From: Rodentolepis nana
Lineage: Eukaryota; Platyhelminthes; Cestoda; Cyclophyllidea; Hymenolepididae
Length of the DNA stretch: 25,742 bases
Assembly: GCA_900617975.1 (NCBI GenBank)
Contig: UZAE01012504.1
Location: 1-25,742 of the forward strand
Reading direction: 5' to 3'
The notes beneath the pieces are model-generated. The model saw only the letters and a list, made by a program, of their open reading frames with translations, did no database searches and had not been told where the DNA came from. Made by a program: the position numbers and the translations under genes. Positions 1 to 11,565 of the stretch are shown piece by piece (the first letter of the stretch is position 1; the number at the start of each line of letters is the position of its first letter).

Positions 1-247
1 TTCATACGGCAAAAATGTCTATTAACTGGCAGTTGACTTTACACTTCAAACCATCATCACCCCACTCTATGCCATATTCGACTATTTCCACAGTACTCAC
101 ATCACCTTTGTTCTATCTTTGTGTTCGTCTCTTACATCTTTGAAACACTCCTCTCTTCCCCCTCTCGACTTTTTTCACTTTGATGTTCCTCCTCCACAGC
201 AACTAAAGGGCTATTGATAACCATCAAGACGCCTGCCATTTGATATA
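1..247 (+). repeat. SINE-like family, copy 1 (5' cut by window edge)
   Basis: The copy enters at the 'catacggcaaaaa' segment of the family and runs through the 'cacagtactcac' block, the pyrimidine-rich middle and the 3' end 'gcctgccatttgatata'. The head lies outside the window. The sequence is diverged from the best copy (19362-19684), with a short deletion before the 'aactaaagggct' block. No target-site duplication can be checked because one side is missing. Confidence 0.9.
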
Positions 248-2699
248 ACAACTGATCAATAAATCTGCCAAACAAAAAATTTATTTATACCTCTCCAATA
301 TCATTATTTATACTTTAATTAACAAGCTATTGCCAGTGAATTAAACTATTTTTGGTGGATTTCAGTTTCATTCCTACACATTGTCCCAGAAACGGCTTCA
401 AAATAGTGAAAAACGTGAGGGTGAAGGTGAGACTTAAGGAAGCTTGGTATTAACATTACTGAGTTACTGGAAGTTAAAATGATTCAGTGGTGAGAGCGCT
501 GACTCAATCGGAGGTATCGGATGATTCCCAGGGGTGTAACAATTGACTGCCGGATATCAGGAGGAGGGGGGGGGGTGAGTGAGCAAGGCAGGTATAACAA
601 TAGATTTGGCAAAGAAAAGATACCAAGGGGAATTGTTAAGAGTTTGAAGAGCAGTTTCGTTTAGCCACGACCAAAGTCTCTTTGATAGTTTGGCAGTGCA
701 AACAATATGGGCGTGACGATCGATGTCTTGAAACGCCTCACTCACATAATAAATAGGTCTTTGGGGGGTGGAGGGGGGTTGAGGCGGTTACGATTATTGA
801 AAAGGGGCCTGAAACCCCCTAGCTCAGATGTTAGTGACAGTATTGCCTTTTCAACAAAACGAATTTTTTTGTGATGAAATGGACTTTCGACGAATTTAGA
901 CGTTACATATTACCCTCAAATGCTTATGAATATATTTAAAGTTCCTTTGTCTTTTTGTTAAATTTTAATTTATTAATCCGAATTAGGCGTTATTGATAAA
1001 GCTGCTATAAGTAAATGACTAAGCAATTAAGGTTTATACTCAACAGGAAAGGCGTTGAGTTAAAAACACTTATTAACATACAATAACGTAAAGCTATGCT
1101 TGCTAACATGCCCTAGTAACACATGTACTGGATAAGTTATTATTATTAAACTATTGTATCTTTAAGACGTATAAATTAATATCAAAATAAAATGCTCTAT
1201 CGTGTTTATTTGGTCAAAAAATCTTAAAAATGACAATTTGTTCACTTGCTTGACCCAATTGGGAGTTGCAAGAATTGTGGAAGTATTCTGCCCTAAACCT
1301 TAAAACGATAATTGTTTAAAACACTAAAAATAAAAATGTCTCTAGTGGGAACCATGAGTACTCATATGCATACTCGAAGTAATTATTAAAAACTTTATTT
1401 TGCAACTAATACCTTTATTGAAAACCATTAAAATGCGATATCACTGAAGCATATGTATCATCAAGCTTGCTTCACAAGTAAAATTCTTGAACATTTTAAT
1501 TTAAATTTATTATAAGTTCTGCCTATTATACCTCAAGGACTTAATTATCTTTAATGTGACAATTATAAAAGTAAAATTTTTCGATTGATAGCAGCCCTTT
1601 TTAAAAAAAATAATGTTCTATAGATCCGATATCCCAATTATCAATCATTTAGGTGTAAAAAACTTTGATTATGGCAATGAACGTGCCGATAATATAGCAA
1701 TCAGATATATAAATAATTTTATTTTTTCGTCGATGCATTCAAATGGCTATTTCAGCTTCAGTCTACTTTTTCGTCAAGTTGACAATTCAATTGATGATAG
1801 TTCACCAATCACTTGATTAGCAATCATCCATTTTCCTTGAATGCCTTGGATGCAAAAAATGGCATTCACTCTAAGTTTCACAGGAATATCTCCATTATCC
1901 GTTTTCCCAATGTGGTCCTATTTTGAGGCTGATTTCATTTCATTACACACGGCATGAATCAGTTCAGAAATCTCACCTTCTTTCCCTCTTCTCCAGAGCC
2001 TTTTACGCACTTCTAGTTGGCTTTTGGATCTTTCACTTGGCTGTTATCTAATTCCAATCGCTGGGTATTAGTCCTTATCTGCAAACTTACATATAGATAG
2101 GCACAAAGTGCATGTGTAAAATTTATATTGGCAGAATTGGAAAAAGTGTAAGTCATTGTAGCGTCAACATTCAAAGAGAGTTGTAGTGGGAGCGAAAAAT
2201 ATTCGAGCCAACTTTCGATTCCGTTCCGATAATCACTCCGCTGTCAATTACCAACTTCATGCATTCATTACCGAAATTCTTTATTATGACTGCTTCGCCC
2301 TCGTCAGGCATTCTAAGGATTCACCATTGTACGCCAAGTTGACAGGGTTCTCGAAGAGCACACAAAATGGTAAAAAATTGAAACGCTCATTCACCATGCT
2401 TCTTGCTACAAGTAGGGTATTTAGAATAATTTTGAACTTCATAACTCTATAGCTATGCTATATGAGTTGGGTCAAGGTAGCTCCGTCGGGAATAAGATCG
2501 GAAAAAACCTAATCTGGTAACAATATATTGGCCTTCTCTTCACCTGAGATATGAAGCACTGCAAAACAAATCTTAACCAATAAAGGGTCTGGAATAAGTA
2601 GCGTAAGTCTTGAAGCTATCTTTTTCTAATAAAATAATTAGGAAAGTGTATTAATTATATCATAGTGGTTGCTTTGAAGGCAAGCATTCATGAATTCTA
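248..2699. other. AT-rich DNA without a supported gene
   Basis: Apart from the tRNA-like stretch at 481-534 and a G10 run at 566-575, I see no protein-family match, splice-linked exon series or repeat of the main family here. Open frames are short and compositionally like background. Confidence 0.6.
481..534 (+). pseudogene. tRNA-like remnant (possible tRNA pseudogene or SINE head)
   Basis: The stretch 'gattcagtggtgagagcg' (481-498) resembles a tRNA D-arm with an internal A box, and 'cggatgattccc' (518-529) resembles a T-arm/B box with one or two bases missing. Between them, CTG and CGG could form a 3-bp anticodon stem around a 7-base loop. There is no matching acceptor stem that I can see, so this is not an intact tRNA gene. 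It could be an old tRNA-derived SINE head. A chance resemblance is possible. Confidence 0.35.
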
Positions 2700-2714
2700 A
2701 CATTTAGTCAATTT

Positions 2715-3080
2715 GGGGTGCGTAATAGACTTACCTCCACGTGGTGCAACCTGGGCAACGTATACTCATACGGCAAAAAAATCTTATTAACTGGCAGTTG
2801 ACTACTGACTTCAAACTACCATCACCCCACTGTATTTCATTTTCGAAAACTTTCACAGTACTCACCTCACCTTTTTCTACCTTTGTGTCTGTCTCTTCTA
2901 CATCTTTGAAACACTCTTCTGTTCCCCACCCTTCGACTTTTTTTCACTTTGATGTTCCTTCCCCTCAGTGGAGCCTAAAGTCAACTAAAGAGCTAATGAT
3001 AACTATCAAAACGCCTGCGAAGTCAACTAAAGAGCTAATGATAACTATCAAAACGCCTGCCATTTGATTTAATTTTTTTT
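2715..3080 (+). repeat. SINE-like family, copy 2, with target-site duplication and internal duplication
   Basis: This is a near full-length copy from the head 'ggggtgcgtaatagac' to the tail 'catttgatttaa' plus a T run. It is flanked by 'acatttagtcaatt' (2700-2713) and 'acatttaggcaatt' (3081-3094), a 14-bp duplication with one mismatch. Near the 3' end a 42-bp unit is repeated in tandem (2978-3019 and 3020-3060), identical over 41 bases, so this duplication is younger than the insertion itself. Confidence 0.93.
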
Positions 3081-3094
3081 ACATTTAGGCAATT

Positions 3095-4047
3095 CAAGCA
3101 TGAATAAATGTAGACGTCTCTATAGCCGTCTAAAGATTAATTTAATTAGGAACTAACTTATACAATAATTGAAATCTACATAGTTTAGCCTATTGTTTGG
3201 CATAACAACATTTCGCTCCCATAAATCCTTCTATACTCACCCGTGGCATACATCGTTTATTCCATAAATTTAAATATCTCAGAATTTTGTACATGACTGC
3301 TAAAATATATCAGTACACTTTCGTTTACTCGATGATTCATCACAACCCATTTCTCTAAGGGCCATTAAATTTTTACCCAGCTTAAAGACAGCGTGGCAAA
3401 TTGCCTTTAGACCTTCTGCTCTTTTGTTTATATTTTCAAGAAATTAGAGATGGAAAACTCCCCCACCCCCAACGCAGGTACACTATCACCTTCGATCCTA
3501 TCGTCCACGATCAATAAAAACGTGAAGGGAACTGCCGGGTAGCCTATTGGTAGAAACCTCCAAATGAAAATACATCGGGTAGATATTAGCCTCAAATTCC
3601 TGATAACCTTCTCACAAAAGAATGCCAAATTTCCTTCATTTAGAGCTCACGTAGTTGTTTCGACCCCAAATCAGCATCATTAGGATAGCAAACACAAGGT
3701 GGGACTTGGTAGCGCAGTTAAATTAAGCCTTGAATTAACGCAATTTCTTGAATATGCCGCGCCATTTCTTGCTGACTGTTTGATAATGTTTCTTAAATGC
3801 CAAAACCAATTTTTAAATCATTGGGATAGAATTTCAGCCATCAAATTGTGCTACTATAAATGGCAAAATTTTGTAAAAAAAATTGGGCGTTTCTGGTAAA
3901 ATTTAGGGTATTTCATTAATAATACCTTTTTTCTTATCTTAATTAATTCTTAAAACTAACAACTTGATGGCTTAATTGGCTTCCACCAATCATATCGAGT
4001 AGGATTAGATCACGTGATGATTCATTTGTAATTTCTTCCTACAGTAT
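3095..4047. other. AT-rich DNA without a supported gene
   Basis: No recognisable coding region, RNA or member of the repeat families is seen. A segment near 3708 ('ttggtagcgcagttaa') looks slightly like a tRNA A box but has no B box at the expected distance. Confidence 0.5.
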
Positions 4048-4050
4048 TTC

Positions 4051-4275
4051 TCGTCAAGAATCGAAGCCGTTGCTGAATTTAAACTACGTACCGAACACGA
4101 CTGCTTGGCAAAACATCTTCACAGATTGGGAGTATACACTCAACCCACATGCCCTCTATGTAACCTACAGGAGGAAATGGAGAAGACCCACCGGATTCGG
4201 TGTCCAGCCCTAAAGACAACGAGGGAAACCCAGAGTTACTGGGAAGCAAGAAGACAACTAATGAACTGCTATTAA
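4051..4275 (+). pseudogene. Non-LTR retrotransposon ORF2 C-terminal fragment
   Basis: An open frame of about 75 codons ends at TAA 4275. Its protein contains 'FKLRTEHDCLAKHLHRLG' followed by 'CPLCNLQEEMEKTHRIRCP', a C-x2-C-x9-H-x3-C metal-binding pattern. These are features of the tail that follows the RNase H region in I/Jockey/R1-like non-LTR retrotransposons (known from the family). The reverse transcriptase and endonuclease regions are absent, so this is a 5'-truncated copy, normal for LINEs. About 30 nt after the stop there is a C-rich stretch and then an (ATA)n tract at 4306-4320, which fits a short 3' UTR and a simple-repeat tail. The upstream edge looks like a splice acceptor ('ttcttcctacag', 4034-4044), probably by chance. 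I could not find a target-site duplication. No start codon is expected or claimed. Confidence 0.75.
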
Positions 4276-4305
4276 TTAACTGCTATATATGTATCCCCCC
4301 CACCC

Positions 4306-4320
4306 ATAATAATAATAATA
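4306..4320 (+). repeat. (ATA)5 tract, probable LINE tail
   Basis: The tract lies directly downstream of the retrotransposon fragment at 4051-4275 and is followed by 'agaaaataat'. Its position suggests it is the 3' tail of that element and not an independent microsatellite. Confidence 0.6.
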
Positions 4321-4401
4321 AGAAAATAATAGTCTTCAAACCTCAGTCTAACCGGTTTTGGCATTTTTTCTGTGTTAGAAAAGTGTCAACAATTCCATAT
4401 A

Positions 4402-4683
4402 TCATATTATTTATATCAAATGGCAGACTTAATGATAGTTATCATTAGAGGGGAGGAAGAGACGAAGTCACAATTAGACGAGAGGGGGATGTAAAAGAGA
4501 CAGACAGGCATAAAGGCAGTTAAGAGGTAAGATGAGTACCGTGAAAGCGGCCAAATATGGCATATAGACGAACCATGGTAGTTTGAAGTGAGGGGCCAAC
4601 TGCCGGGTTATGGACTTTTTCGTCGTATGAGTATGCGTTACCTAGGATGCACCACGTGGAGATTAGTCTATCGCGTATCCCAT
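4402..4683 (-). repeat. SINE-like family, copy 3, with target-site duplication
   Basis: On the minus strand the element runs from 'gggatacgcgatagact' to the tail near 'catttgatataaataa'. Direct repeats 'attccatata' occur at 4392-4401 and 4684-4693 and similarity continues imperfectly beyond. The middle is shortened and diverged relative to the best copy. The E-box-like 'caccacgtgg' is intact. Confidence 0.88.
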
Positions 4684-4693
4684 ATTCCATATA

Positions 4694-5260
4694 CATATAA
4701 TATTATTAGTGGCATTTTAAAATCAAACAACTACGAAGATCTGCACATACTGTCTAGTTGTCACTAGCTAAAGTCAAATTCAACTAAATACTGATTTTAG
4801 AATTATGCTTGAATTATAAGTCCTAGATTATGCTTTTCTCTATAAATAGTCGTAAATTCGACAAGTTGTTAAGTATGAGCGTGTTTGCATTACAGTTTAT
4901 GGTTGAATATATAGTTGCTTTGTTAATAGCCATTCTTATACTGTCAAATACAGTTCACTTTGCAATAATAAAGTCATCTGTGCTGACAACAATCTCGGAA
5001 TTGAAGCAGGCTTTCTGCTTGACAGTCTGATTTACAATAAAAGCACTAGAAGCACTAGGTTGGAGGAAAAGTTCAAAGATCGACATATGCATAGTTTAGT
5101 GCTAGTGAATATATACAGCACATCAGAGGTGTAACAATGTTGGAAGGTGTTGTGATTTTTGGCCAATGAGATTAGAGCTACCAGCTCCACTTCTCTAGTA
5201 TTTGAGAGAGAACTTCTACAAGGCCAATATGATTTATTTAGATATCTATATCATTTATGA
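4694..5260. other. AT-rich DNA without a supported gene
   Basis: I see no gene, RNA or family repeat in this interval. Confidence 0.5.
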
Positions 5261-5261
5261 G

Positions 5262-5558
5262 TCAACGCATACTCACACAGCAGAAAATCTATTAATCGGC
5301 AGTTGAATTCTGACTTCAAACTACCATGACCCCACTATGTCATATTCAACCCCTTTCACAGTACTCACCTCACCTTTTTTTCCCTGACTTTGTGTCTGTC
5401 TGTCTCTTTTACATCCGTGAATCATTATTCTGTCCCCCCCCCTCTCGACTTTTTGTCATTTTGATGTCCCTCCTCCTCCTCCTCTCTGTGATGACCAAAG
5501 TCAGCTAAAGGGCTAATGATACCCATCACAAAGCCTGGCATTTGATATAAATAAATAA
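5262..5558 (+). repeat. SINE-like family, copy 4 (5' truncated)
   Basis: Homology starts at 'caacgcatactcacac', about 45 bases into the element, and continues to the tail 'catttgatataaataaata'. 5' truncation is usual for elements copied by target-primed reverse transcription. No convincing target-site duplication was found. Confidence 0.9.
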
Positions 5559-8500
5559 TGTCAAGGATTGACGCTTTTCATAGGTGTAATAATGTAAAAC
5601 CTTAGCGCACTGCAACTTCTCTTAAACCTGTTTGTATATGTGAGTCATTTCTCGATCGTCATGATATAATTTGTTCTCCTTCTTCATTTAGTCAATAAGT
5701 TTATTCAGTTATTGATTTTTTAGACTATTGCTTCCTCAAGCACAGTTGCTTTTTCTCTCACTCTCTCTCTCTCTCTCTGCTTGAAACTCCCCTTTCACAT
5801 AGGAATAATCAAATTACCTTCAAGTTCTATTTTTCCCTTAATCATTTTCTCGTTTTTTGTCCGATGATTCGCGAAATGATAAGTCGGATCTGTTGCTGTC
5901 TCCCTTTGCTAATGGCCCTAGGAGCGCGCGCCCAGCACAAAGGCAGGATCTAATTTTGCGCCCATTTCCCCCCCGAAAATGAACGCCTTTGGCAAGTAAT
6001 AATACTAGCAGTTGTTGATCGACTATAAATGTAACAAAGATGGAAGGAAACAGTTGTCTGCTTTCAGTAATTTTCTCTTTGGCAAAATATGTTTCTCCAA
6101 GAATTACGTATTTTTTTTCACAAAATTACTCATTGTTTAAAAGTAAATTTAAGTGATTTATACTTTTGCCGTTTCGTTAAGCTAAACGCGGAAAGTAGTG
6201 CATATTTCTCAACTTCGATTTGGAATTAAAATCATTTTGTTGCCCTGAGATAACGTAAATGCATTATTTTTTGTTTCAAAATTGTACAATTCTTTGGAAT
6301 CTATTTGTAGAAACTCATTTTTGTTTTATCTCCCTGAGTGCGAATAAAGGCAAATTTTTGAAAATTCCCAGGATTCGTGCGATATTTTTTTGAGTTGATA
6401 TTGGAGTTTGTATTCTGGAAACAAAATTATCGATAATCAGTTTTCACGTCGATCGTCCATTCAAATGAATTCTTCATATATGAAATCGTGATAATTTTTT
6501 TGAGAAAGTATCTATAATTTTAATTTTACAATATCTGAAGATAATATTTGAGTATTCTTGATGAATCAATGAACCCAAAATTGTTTTTAGCGAATTCGTA
6601 ACTTTTCTGTGATCCCCAAATTGGGGCGCTATTGAAAATGGTTCTTAAGATGTTAATTTGTAATTAGGATTTCACTTAAATGTCTGTTTCTTTATTATTT
6701 GTGTTTGTTTAAAACAACGGGAAATGGAAACTAATGAAAGCTTTTCTTTCTCCATTATATGTAACTTTAGGCACAAAATTGGATAATTGCATTAATTAAT
6801 TCTAGACTTAATTAATTAAGTTAATCTTTTTTTAGGTCTAGTTAGTAAAATTTTAAATCTAGCTCATGCAATTATCACTGATAAGAAATAAGGACAAATT
6901 TAATTTAATACTGAAAACAATCATTTCAGTATTTAAGTGGTAATGGCACTTTCTGTTGATTTGTGATGACATTCTAATTATTTTTATTTTAATAGTAACA
7001 AATAATTTCGAGTATGGCAAACAAATCGGTTCAATTAGAACTAAATTGTGGGCTTTTCAAAAGACAGATTAATGATACATAATGGCCTCTTAACTACCAT
7101 TATTCTAATATGAAAAAGAGTTATTGATAAGTTACCATTGGCCACCCCCCCCCCTCCCGTGACCTTGACATGCCTAACGCAAACAGGGATCACTGAGTTA
7201 CTTAACAATGCTTCTCTTGACATCCAACCCAAACTCCCCATTTGCAAATATTTTCATTATTACAAAAAAAGTTGATTATATATTAGAATTTGCAGCCAAA
7301 GTGTGCCCATTGGGGGCAGGCCATGATTTTATTTTGCTTAATTAAGAAAACATGAAACCGGCTGTGATTTTAGGTGCGTTGAAATAAAAAGCCCCTTCCC
7401 TCTTCCCCACACAGTCTGGTTATTACATGCCTAATGAAATTGTTTTCTTGCATTATTATTAAGTAAATTTTCAATTGTTCTTAAGGGTCATTTAAGAGTT
7501 GTTTAATGAAATTAAAAATAGTGTAAGCTTGTCAAAGCAAAGGTACACCAAAAGGTTACTTACTTGAGTACAAATAAAATCCATTAAGTTCGCGAATTGA
7601 CGCACTGTCATTCCAGTCCACTCTGAGTTCAGCCTGTGAGAACTAGGTGGACGACAGCAATGGTTTAAAGATTGCTGAAGATTTGCTGAAGAACGCTCTA
7701 TGATAATATCGATTAATTAAGTTCTACTGATCAATAATTTTGCCCTCCATATCGAATATTCCTGAATGAGTTATCATCTCTCTACTTGTAGCTCGTTGAG
7801 TACAAGCGGTAAAGATGTCCCAACTGCCTACTTTAGAATAATTAAGGTCGAAATAAATCTTGAGTACATTGTCAACAAAATCAGTATTTAAACTCTCGAC
7901 TTGTATGATTAACTCTAAACGCTTATTTTGAGATAATCAAACCATAGCCTTAAATAGGTATTGCCTTGCAGTGTTACGCTGATTTCAAATTGGTTTGATT
8001 TATCTTTTACCGAAGGGTAAAAGTTCGAAACCCTATTCTTCCTCTTCCCATACCGCCTTAATAGCAAATTACACGCCCTTTCACCACCATTATTAAAAAA
8101 AAGGCATCTATTTTTTAAGTTATATTTATTTTGATTCTTATTGGATGGGGGGAGGGTGGGAAATATCTGTGTCACGTTCTCCCTTCATGCAGGAAATTGC
8201 GTTTATATATGAAAGGTGCTGGAGGGTGACTCATTGTGCAGTGTACGAGATTTTGGTTTTATTACATTCCCTCTGACAATATACTGGATTTTCGTCCGTG
8301 TGAATACAATAATACCTTTATGTCGAAATGACTAAACCATCTATCCTTTTTCATAACGGTCTTTTCCCATTAAAAAGTTCACTGTGCTCACCTTCACGCG
8401 CGAACTTCCACGGGTGACGCATATCAACTCACGTGATACATAACACCCCCCCCGTCACTTGTCGGTTTGTTCATATTCCTCACGCACCTTCTCTTCATGG

Positions 8501-8941
8501 TTCGTTCGATTCACATTGGCCTTCATAATTGGCTTTGTATTGATAGCTGTTGCTACCTCCTAGCCATGATACTAGCTTTTGGAGGTCGGTTCTGATTCTA
8601 TAGTTCCCATAATTTGATGACCCTACAAATTGGCGTAAACCTTAAATTCACTCTGTGTGAAATCCATTCTGTGCAATGTAAAGTTTTAGAAAGTTGCCTA
8701 AAATTTCGTTGAATGTGTCAAGATTGGTAATACTAAGAGGGCAAACGCAACCAGTAGCCTAGGAGACGTACCGCAGCATTTGAATTTGGGAACTTTTGAA
8801 GAAGCGAATTGCCCATAAAATGAATATTCAGTAGTACAACGACTGAACTACTTGGACGCTCTGTTTTGCCATTATCTAATAATGCCTTTGTTGCGATGAG
8901 AAATTTTAAAAAGCCCTGCTGATTCAGATGATACTACCAAT
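5559..8941. other. Long AT-rich interval without a supported gene
   Basis: Besides the CT run, the interval contains a short GC-rich island ('gagcgcgcgcccag', near 5921), a 14-bp palindrome 'cttaattaattaag' at 6807-6820 in a region rich in TAATTA, and a C10 run at 7145-7154. I find no credible exon on either strand. Distant regulatory function is possible but nothing in the sequence proves it. Confidence 0.5.
5755..5778. repeat. (CT)n microsatellite
   Basis: A CT dinucleotide run with one interruption (an A at 5760). Confidence 0.95.
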
Positions 8942-8950
8942 AATAATCGT

Positions 8951-8970
8951 GGGGGGGGGGGGGGGGGGGG
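8951..8970. repeat. G20 homopolymer at the head of a SINE
   Basis: Twenty consecutive G lie between the left target-site duplication of SINE copy 5 ('aataatcg', 8942-8949) and its head. The normal head begins with about four G and the right flank also has a G5, so the run probably grew from these. Confidence 0.9.
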
Positions 8971-9264
8971 TGTGTGATGGACTAACCTTCACGTGGTGAA
9001 CCCTGGACAGCGTATACTCATACGGCAAAAATTGTCTATAAACCGGCAGTTGATTTCTGACTTCAAACTACCATGACCTCTCTCTATTTCATACTCGACC
9101 TCTTACACAGTACTCACCTCACCCTATCTCTGCATTTGTGTCTGCCTGACTTTTTCACATCTCGAATTTTTGTTACTTTGATGTTCCTCCTCCTCTCAGT
9201 GTAGCCTGGAGTCAACTAAAAGGCTAATGATAGCTATCAAAACGCCTTCCATTTGAAACAAATA
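8971..9264 (+). repeat. SINE-like family, copy 5, with target-site duplication
   Basis: The copy runs from 'tgtgtgatggactaacc' to the tail 'catttgaaacaaataa'. The flanks share 'aataatcg' (8942-8949 and 9265-9272), each followed by G-rich sequence. The segment between the 'tttcacatct' and 'cgaatttttgttact' blocks is shortened relative to other copies. Confidence 0.92.
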
Positions 9265-9706
9265 AATAATCGGGGGAAGCATTAAGACTCAGAATTTTCT
9301 AAAGTTGTAAAAATTCCTCAATATAATTTATGCGAAAATAATATAATTGATTATGTTTATAGCTGTTATTAATAATTGAATTCATTATTTTTGCGCTTTT
9401 ATTTCTCAAGAGATTCCATGAATTAAAAGTGTTTTTACATTTTCTCCTAAATGTTTCGTAATTGTAGTTCATAGTAAGAGAAAATGCGACCTTTATGCAC
9501 AAAAAACAATTAAACTGGGTCAATAAATGGAAATGGGTGGGGATCGAAAAGTGATTGATATTTTTTTCAATTCGTAGGTCATTGTCTTGCCTTTCAAAGT
9601 TCAAATTTCATGATTTGACCTTGAGTTACCTGCAACTTCCTGTTCATTAACTTAAATGCTCATGAACTGGGTAATTAATTATATTGTTGGGTCCATGGAG
9701 TACCCA

Positions 9707-9851
9707 AACGCCACCAAGGCAAAACAAAGGAATCTCGTGTACACTCGAACAGTCTGGAAGGTGCGGCGGGTTACTAATCGCGTAGTGAGCAAATGCGGTA
9801 GAAGTGCAGATGCCTCTCAGCCAATCAATAATCAATTGTTCCGTCATGGTC
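9707..9851. repeat. Second dispersed repeat family, copy B1
   Basis: This stretch shares ordered blocks with 17218-17370: 'aacgc', an 'aaacaaaggaatctc' block, 'gaaggtgc', 'gcgtagtgagcaaatgcg' and 'caataatcaat'. The copies are old and diverged. The family is unrelated to the main SINE. I do not recognise it; no coding capacity is evident, because the open frames here are broken in the other copies. Confidence 0.65.
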
Positions 9852-10504
9852 GGCGTAGGCCAAAATTACATTTTAATGACTGAGCATGGCGTTAGTTTGA
9901 CAGCATATGCACTGACTGCTTTCACGACACACGCTTTGTTTCCTGTTTCCTAAACTCGGGAGTTTTGCCAGAGAAGGTAGCTGAGGTTTCGACGGGGTTC
10001 ATTGGTGTTAGTATCCGCCGTAGGAGGTTCTGCCATTTGTTTCCAAAGACTGTGAACGCAGAAGGGGTCTTGCATGATGTTCATCTGAGATCTCGAGTGT
10101 TTTTTAATTTTATATTAAATTGGTGGGCATTTATATTTTGCATTCTCTACATTCCCTAAACTTTCCTGACATTTTCATTAATTAAATCACTCGTAATTAA
10201 GATAAAATCAGGAAGCTGATTAATTAACTGGACGTGTATGTGAAGGAGGAATGGACACATGTGGTGATTTAAGTATGACCTGACGATTACAAGAAACTTT
10301 ATGACCCAACATACGGTAGCTCCTCCTTCACTAATACCTAATCCACCCGCTAACCCCTCCCATCCCACTCCCCCCCCCTCACACTCCCGTGTCCGAATTT
10401 TCCGGCCAAATTGAGGACGAGAAAGTGCAAACCGGTATGATGACTACTTTTCAGTGCCCATCTTCTCTAATCTCGCTTGCGATCTGGCCTTGCAGATATC
10501 CCCT

Positions 10505-10521
10505 CCCCCCCCCCCCCCCCC
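10505..10521. repeat. C17 homopolymer
   Basis: Seventeen consecutive C in otherwise AT-rich sequence. Confidence 0.95.
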
Positions 10522-11242
10522 TCAAACTTGAAAAGGACTTTATCTTACTTCCAATAAGTGTCATTTATTTTACAAATTATTATGCTACAAGGGAAAATAA
10601 ATAGGGGTAATTGTGAACTTCTATGTGTCACTTGTCTTACGCCAAGACGTTTGTGCTTAAATTATTCTCCGAACTATTACCCCTGTTGACAACCAATAAC
10701 AAGGCAATTATTATTTAATTAGGAGTAAGAATTTGTATCGAGACAAAGAAACCGGAAAGTATTACTGTGGCTTGGCTTATCTTAGAGCTCAGAGTTGATC
10801 TGCCGAAAGGGGAAATCGGAGACGAGGTTGATCTTACCACTCTCAGAACAAGAGAAAAGCGACGTGTGTCCCCTGAACATTGTCCAACAACAACACTTTC
10901 CAACATCCGGCTTCCATTTAGGGAAAGTAATTAATGATATTGCTCTTTTTAATTTTCGCTGTGTCTCCACGTGCTTTAAAGTGGCCAAACTTCTCCCTAT
11001 TAACTACGGAAACAAACTATTCAGAGGTAGTAGAATTACGATAATTTCCAGTGTGCTTCTGGTAGGAATACTTGAATTCATTTAGTTGTAAGCATCATTA
11101 AGATCCTTTTAATTCTATGGCTGTACTCTGAAATATGAAATGGTCGTAACAAAAGAATCTGCTCTGAATATGCATTTCGGAGGGGTACAATGCAAATAAT
11201 ACCTTGGAAATGCATCAATACACAGAATGAGATAGATATCAT

Positions 11243-11565
11243 GGGGTGTGCGATAGACTTACTTCCACGAGGTGCATCCTGGGCAACGTATACTCCCACG
11301 CCAAGAACGTCAATAAACAGGCAGTTGACTTCTCACTTTAAACTACCATCACCCCATTGTATGTCATATTCACCCATTTCCACAGTACTCACCTCACCTT
11401 TTTCTCTACCTTTGTGTCATCTGTCTCTTTTACATCTGTGAATCGCTCTTCTTTTCCCATTTCCACAGTACTCACCTCACCTTTTTCTCTACCTTTGTGT
11501 CTCTTTCACATCTGTGAATCACTCTTCTGTTCGCCCTCTCGCCTGCCATTTGATATAAATAAATA
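11243..11565 (+). repeat. SINE-like family, copy 6, with internal 83-bp duplication
   Basis: The copy has the head 'ggggtgtgcgatagactt' and the tail 'catttgatataaataaat'. A segment beginning 'cccatttccacagtactc' occurs at 11373 and again at 11456, an 83-bp offset, with a small deletion in the second unit. The part from the 'ctctcgacttttt' block to just before 'gcctgcc' is deleted. Confidence 0.93.

Larger units (their letters stand above)
9273..11223. other. Interval without a supported gene
   Basis: Contains the second-family repeat at 9707-9851 and a C17 run at 10505-10521. Overlapping short open frames around 10,700-11,080 on both strands show no recognisable domain, no splice-linked partner and no start context that separates them from chance. 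Confidence 0.5.

Noticed and set aside
3000..3035. A hammerhead-ribozyme-like core in the SINE ('ctaatgataactatcaaaac')
   Set aside because: Some flatworm SINE-like repeats carry hammerheads, so I looked. The essential CTGATGA is CTAATGA here, the stem II is too short and GAAA is absent. It is better read as a small hairpin.
2741..3067. 108-codon open frame
   Set aside because: It lies wholly within SINE copy 2, and its repeated peptide comes from the 42-bp tandem duplication.
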